Below the pieces are notes generated by a model that worked only from the letters and a program-made list of their open reading frames with translations, searched no databases and was not told the origin of the DNA. From contig JAOTSD010000006.1 in assembly GCA_030247555.1 (NCBI GenBank), positions 1-64,000 of the forward strand: a stretch of 64,000 nt of DNA. The letters run 5' to 3'. Made by a program: the position numbers and the translations under genes. Below are positions 60,680-64,000 of the stretch, one piece after another. Origin of the DNA: Siculibacillus sp. (GTDB lineage: Bacteria; Pseudomonadota; Alphaproteobacteria; Rhizobiales; Ancalomicrobiaceae). The stretch's first letter is position 1, and every line of letters starts with the position of its first letter.

Positions 60680-61414
60680 ATGAGCGGGTTCGACGAGATC
60701 TCCGGCGGTGCCAAGCTCGGGCGGCGAGACGCTCCCGACCCGGCCGACCATCGGCACGGCCACCGCGAGCGGCTCAAGGCCCGCTTCCGCGACGCCGGCG
60801 CCGAAGCGCTGCCCGACTACGAGCTGCTCGAGCTCGTGCTCTTCCGTTCGATCCCGCGCCGCGACGTCAAGGCGCTGGCCAAGACGCTGATCTCCCGCTT
60901 CGGCTCATTCGCCGAGGTGCTCGGCGCGCCCGAGGAGCGGCTGCGCGAGATCCCCGGGATCGGCGAATCCGTGGCCACCGATCTGAAGGTGGTGCGCGCC
61001 GCCGGCCTCAGGATGGCCAAGGGCGAAGTGAAGAAGAAACCGGTTCTTTCCTCGTGGAGCCAGGTGATCGACTACTGTCGCTCCGCCATGGCCTTCGAGA
61101 TGCGCGAGCAGTTCCGCATCCTCTTCCTCGACAAGAAGAACGGCCTGATCGCCGACGAGGTCCAGCAGACCGGCACCGTCGACCACACGCCGGTCTACCC
61201 CCGCGAGATCGTCAAGCGCGCCCTGGAGCTGTCGGCCTCGGCGATCATCCTCGTCCACAACCACCCTTCGGGCGACCCGACCCCCTCGACCGCCGACATC
61301 ACCATGACCCGCCAGATCGTCGACATCGCCAAGTCGCTCGGCATCGCGGTCCACGACCACATCGTCATCGGCCGTGAGGGCCACGCCAGCTTCAAGGGAT
61401 TGCGGCTGTTGTGA
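60680..61414 (+). CDS. radC: RadC/JAB-domain protein
   Basis: A 244-residue protein with the helix-hairpin-helix region ([15 protein letters not shown]) and a JAMM/JAB domain with [14 protein letters not shown] plus the upstream glutamate region. The metal site is intact. Despite its name, a repair role is not established; the JAMM motif suggests metal-dependent hydrolysis. ATG 60680 (MSGFDEI) with GAGGCGG upstream is preferred to an ATG 24 bases earlier. It follows map by 54 bases. Confidence 0.93.
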   Translation: MSGFDEISGGAKLGRRDAPDPADHRHGHRERLKARFRDAGAEALPDYELLELVLFRSIPRRDVKALAKTLISRFGSFAEVLGAPEERLREIPGIGESVATDLKVVRAAGLRMAKGEVKKKPVLSSWSQVIDYCRSAMAFEMREQFRILFLDKKNGLIADEVQQTGTVDHTPVYPREIVKRALELSASAIILVHNHPSGDPTPSTADITMTRQIVDIAKSLGIAVHDHIVIGREGHASFKGLRLL

Positions 61415-61450
61415 GCCCACCGCGCCGACCCGGCGACGGGCACCGCGCCC

Positions 61451-61717
61451 TCACGGCGTGTACTTCTCGTCGAAGACCAGCGTCCGATCCGAGAGGTGGT
61501 GCTTTTCGGCGACCTCTTCGATCGCCTTGACGAGGCGCCGGATGTGCGAGGCCGAATGGACCTCGACGACCAGCCTGTCGATCGGCCGGCGGACCTCGGT
61601 GAGGTCGAGCCGCGCATGGCCGTCGCGGGCGCAAGTCCGCGCCACGTCCTCGGCGAACATCCAGATTTCGAGATCGATCTCGCGCTCGTAGGCGACGTCG
61701 ACGACGATCCGATGCAT
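61451..61717 (-). CDS. Conserved small protein, unknown function
   Basis: An 88-residue protein with a good ribosome site (GGGAAGGGGG) before ATG 61717. Predicted beta-alpha-beta pattern: HRIVVDVAYEREIDLEIWM, RLVVEVHSASHIRRLVKAIEEV and RTLVFDEKYTP. It resembles small ACT- or ferredoxin-like folds but no family is certain. It lies between convergent radC and the DJ-1/PfpI gene, 24 bases from the latter on the same strand, so the two may be co-transcribed. Confidence 0.65.
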   Translation of the reverse strand: MHRIVVDVAYEREIDLEIWMFAEDVARTCARDGHARLDLTEVRRPIDRLVVEVHSASHIRRLVKAIEEVAEKHHLSDRTLVFDEKYTP

Positions 61718-61741
61718 GCCCCCCGCCCCCTTCCCGGCCGC

Positions 61742-62335
61742 TCACGTCGCGGCGCTCGCCCCCTCGTGTTCGGCCGCCATCATCGCCGCGAATCCGGCGA
61801 TCTCCGCCGCACGCTCCGGCCACAGGAGCCGCGCCACTTCGCGGGCGAAGGTCGCCGGCGCCGTGCCCGGGGCGCTCACCACTCGATCGGCGGCGACCGC
61901 CCGAGGTCGATCGACGTAGTGATCGGCCCCGCGATAGCTTCCGACGTGGGCGGTGAGAAAGTCCAGCCGGTTGGAGGTGTGCGCCCGTCCTTCGAGGAGG
62001 CCGGCCTCGGCCAGCGCCAGTGTTCCGCCGCAGATCCCGGCGACGACCCGTCCGGCCCGATGCGCCGCCGCGGCGAGCGGCGCGACCAGCGCCCGCACCT
62101 CCGGCTTCTGCCATCCCTCCGACCCGACCACGACGAGGGCGTCGAAATCCTCGACGCCGACCTCTTCGAGGCGCAGCCCCGGTTTCGCGACGAGCCCACC
62201 GATCGAGGTCACCGCCCGCCCGCCCGGCGAGGCATGAGCGACATCGGCCGCGAAACTCTCGCGCGCCAGCGCGGCCAGCAACCCGTATTCCCAGTCGGCG
62301 AACCCTTCGATGAGGACGAAGTGGAGACGTTTCAT
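61742..62335 (-). CDS. DJ-1/PfpI-family protein
   Basis: A 197-residue class I glutamine-amidotransferase-like protein. ATG 62335 (MKRLHFVLIEGFADWEYG) opens the family pattern, DFDALVVVGSEGW follows, and the nucleophile elbow is AGICGGTLALAEAGLL (Cys102). Relatives include deglycase-like DJ-1, YajL and amidotransferases. No glutamine synthetase-type partner is near, so a stress or isonitrile-hydratase-like role is as likely as amidotransfer. The frame continues upstream but only as antiframe to the ATP-grasp gene. Confidence 0.85.
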   Translation of the reverse strand: MKRLHFVLIEGFADWEYGLLAALARESFAADVAHASPGGRAVTSIGGLVAKPGLRLEEVGVEDFDALVVVGSEGWQKPEVRALVAPLAAAAHRAGRVVAGICGGTLALAEAGLLEGRAHTSNRLDFLTAHVGSYRGADHYVDRPRAVAADRVVSAPGTAPATFAREVARLLWPERAAEIAGFAAMMAAEHEGASAAT

Positions 62336-62584
62336 GGTCGGGGCCCCGCTGTGCGCACCTTGCGAAAACCGTTTCCACGAGACCATGGTTCGCCGCGGAA
62401 CGCCAGTCGCGAGACACGACCCACTCCTGCACGCTTCTTGTGCAACTCGCCTCGAGCATGAGCAAAACCAAGCATTTGTGCTGAGTTCCGTGCTTCTCCA
62501 ATTCGCTTGCGCCGTCGATTGCACCGACGGATGATGTTTCATGGAGCACGGGCGGCGTGCCGTGCGAAGGGAGACGCGCAGGCG

Positions 62585-64000
62585 ATGGTGGCGAGAGCCT
62601 TCGATGAGATGACGGGGCTGGGTGCCGAGTGTCGGCAGGGCTACGAGATCGTCGACAACTGGCTGAAGACCACCCCAGCCGACCTGCTGCGACGACGCCA
62701 GCACGAGGCCGAACTGCTCTTCCGCCGCATCGGCATCACCTTCGCCGTCTACGGCGACGCCGAGGGCGAGGAACGCCTCATTCCCTTCGACATCGTGCCG
62801 CGCATCATCACCCGCCCCGAATGGGACCGGCTGGAGAGCGGCCTCGTCCAGCGCGTGACCGCCCTGAACCTCTTCCTCGACGACGTCTACGGCAGGGGCG
62901 AGATCGTCCGCGCCGGCATCATTCCCGAGGATCTGGTCTACAAGAATCCCTACTATCGCCCGGAGATGCAGGGCGTGGCGCTGCCGCACAAGATCTGGGT
63001 TTCGATCGCCGGCATCGACATCGTCCGTGTCGACGCCGATACCTTCTACGTCCTCGAGGACAACGCCCGCACCCCCTCCGGTGTCTCCTACATGCTGGAG
63101 AACCGCGAGGTGATGCTGCGCCTCTTCCCCGACCTGTGCGCCCGCCACCGCATCGCTCCGGTCGAGAACTACGCCGACGAGTTGCTCGCCACGCTGAAGT
63201 CGATGGCGCCGCGCACCGCCTCGGCCGACCCGACCGTGGCGCTCCTGACCCCCGGACCCTTCAACTCCGCCTACTACGAGCACTCCTTCCTCGCCGACAA
63301 GCTCGGCGCCGAACTGGTCGAGGGCAGTGACCTCTACGTGCGCGAGAACGTCGTCTACATGCGCACCACCGAGGGGCCGAAGCGGGTCGACGTGATCTAT
63401 CGCCGCCTCGACGACGATTTCATCGATCCCCTCGCCTTCCGCCCGGATTCGGTGCTCGGCGTTCCCGGCCTGATGGCCGCCTATCGGGCCGGCAACGTCA
63501 CGCTCGCCAATGCGGTCGGCACCGGCGTCTCCGACGACAAGGCGGTCTACAGCTACATGCCGGAGATCATCCGCTTCTACACCGGCAAGGACGCCATCCT
63601 GAAGAACGTCCCGACCTGGCGCTGCCGCGAGCCCGAGGCGCTGAAATACGTCCTCGACCACCTGCCCGAGCTGGTGGTCAAGGAGGTCGACGGCTCCGGC
63701 GGCTACGGCATGCTGGTCGGCCCCAAGGCCGACGCCGCCAAGATCGAGACCTTCCGGGCCAAGCTGAAGGCCCATCCGGAGAAGTTCATCGCCCAGCCGA
63801 CGCTGGCGCTCTCCACCTGCCCGACCTTCGTCGAGGAGGGCGTGGCGCCCCGCCACGTCGACCTGCGCCCCTATGTGCTGACCGGTGCCGACGGGGTGCG
63901 CGTCGTCCCGGGCGGCCTGACCCGCGTCGCCCTCGAAGCAGGATCGCTGGTGGTCAACTCGAGCCAGGGCGGCGGCACCAAGGACACCTGGGTGGTCGAC
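62585..64000 (+). CDS. Circularly permuted ATP-grasp type 2 protein, 3' end beyond right edge
   Basis: At least 472 residues, open at the window edge. EIVDNWLKTTPADLLRRRQH, ERLIPFDIVPRIITRPEW, LNLFLDDVYGRGEIVRAG and RVDADTFYVLEDNARTPSGV are the hallmarks of CP_ATPgrasp (DUF404/DUF407). VVKEVDGSGGYGMLVGP contributes the ATP-grasp glycine loop. Such proteins are encoded with alpha-E and transglutaminase-like genes and probably form peptide-like bonds with ATP; neither has been shown clearly. ATG 62585 has a GGGAGACG motif upstream. The partner genes would be to the right of the window. Confidence 0.9.
   Translation, partial: MVARAFDEMTGLGAECRQGYEIVDNWLKTTPADLLRRRQHEAELLFRRIGITFAVYGDAEGEERLIPFDIVPRIITRPEWDRLESGLVQRVTALNLFLDDVYGRGEIVRAGIIPEDLVYKNPYYRPEMQGVALPHKIWVSIAGIDIVRVDADTFYVLEDNARTPSGVSYMLENREVMLRLFPDLCARHRIAPVENYADELLATLKSMAPRTASADPTVALLTPGPFNSAYYEHSFLADKLGAELVEGSDLYVRENVVYMRTTEGPKRVDVIYRRLDDDFIDPLAFRPDSVLGVPGLMAAYRAGNVTLANAVGTGVSDDKAVYSYMPEIIRFYTGKDAILKNVPTWRCREPEALKYVLDHLPELVVKEVDGSGGYGMLVGPKADAAKIETFRAKLKAHPEKFIAQPTLALSTCPTFVEEGVAPRHVDLRPYVLTGADGVRVVPGGLTRVALEAGSLVVNSSQGGGTKDTWVVD

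Noticed and set aside
61742-63856. 704-residue minus-strand frame that would fuse to the DJ-1/PfpI protein
   Set aside because: The upstream part is antisense to the ATP-grasp gene; the DJ-1/PfpI protein begins at 62335.
1-64000. CRISPR array, insertion sequence, integrase, rRNA or prophage
   Set aside because: No regularly spaced repeats, transposase or integrase motifs, rRNA-like sequence or phage structural genes were seen on either strand.

Overview
The window is very GC-rich (about 70% by eye) and densely coded on both strands, with strong G/C preference at third codon positions. Gene content and order point to a heterotrophic alphaproteobacterium of the order Hyphomicrobiales (Rhizobiales). 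It holds blocks typical of that group: alaC-hom-glpX-recJ, thrS-yidD / NifU-like scaffold-folE / hisI, sfsA / map-radC, and small families such as DUF3126 and DUF6949. It also has a class I PHA synthase, tandem PilZ, PAS_5 and CZB-chemoreceptor genes. The genus cannot be named from sequence alone.

Layout. 1-2022: a FliK-like flagellar gene running off the left edge and a sparse region. 2023-9634: a class III aminotransferase, then recJ, glpX, hom and alaC on the minus strand (recombination repair, gluconeogenesis, threonine/methionine and amino-acid metabolism). 9896-16301: a lipoprotein, phaC, argC, a LuxR-type regulator, agmatinase and an SH3-like secreted protein. 16475-19108: rplM-rpsI with a clear promoter, a thioesterase and an enoyl-CoA hydratase. 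19145-25608: a minus-strand iron-uptake operon made of a TonB-dependent receptor, PiuC dioxygenase, ExbB, ExbD, TonB and an FMN alpha-hydroxy-acid dehydrogenase, behind a promoter that carries a Fur-like dyad.

25906-34870: housekeeping genes (thrS, yidD, an HD hydrolase, SGNH hydrolase, NifU-like scaffold, folE, catalase, hisI, patatin). 34974-41858: membrane, stress and signalling proteins (CBS, rhomboid, PAS_5, tandem PilZ, gamma carbonic anhydrase, zinc chemoreceptor). An intergenic stretch at 38227-38430 looks like a small-RNA gene ending in a strong terminator. 41983-50890: DUF3126, cysE, enoyl-CoA hydratase, alpha/beta hydrolase, zinc-ribbon protein, FAD monooxygenase, CinA-like protein, gpt, an acidic protein, a CarF/TMEM189-type desaturase and a VWA protein.

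51180-53189 holds tRNA-Leu(UAA), two secreted cysteine-rich proteins of unknown function and a gene-poor stretch with less biased base use, so it is probably accessory. 53190-58818: a YdhR-like protein, rhodanese, an EAL-CBS-GGDEF protein, a GT39 glycosyltransferase and sfsA. Between sfsA and map lies a roughly 1-kb lower-GC insert (58835-59797) with an Abi-like HEPN protein and an orphan terminator. 59798-64000: map, radC, a small protein, a DJ-1/PfpI protein and a circularly permuted ATP-grasp gene cut by the right edge.

No CRISPR array, insertion sequence, rRNA or prophage was seen. The least explained signals are the candidate small RNA, two operator-like repeat arrays, the plasmalogen-type desaturase, the iron operon's terminal dehydrogenase and the Abi insert.
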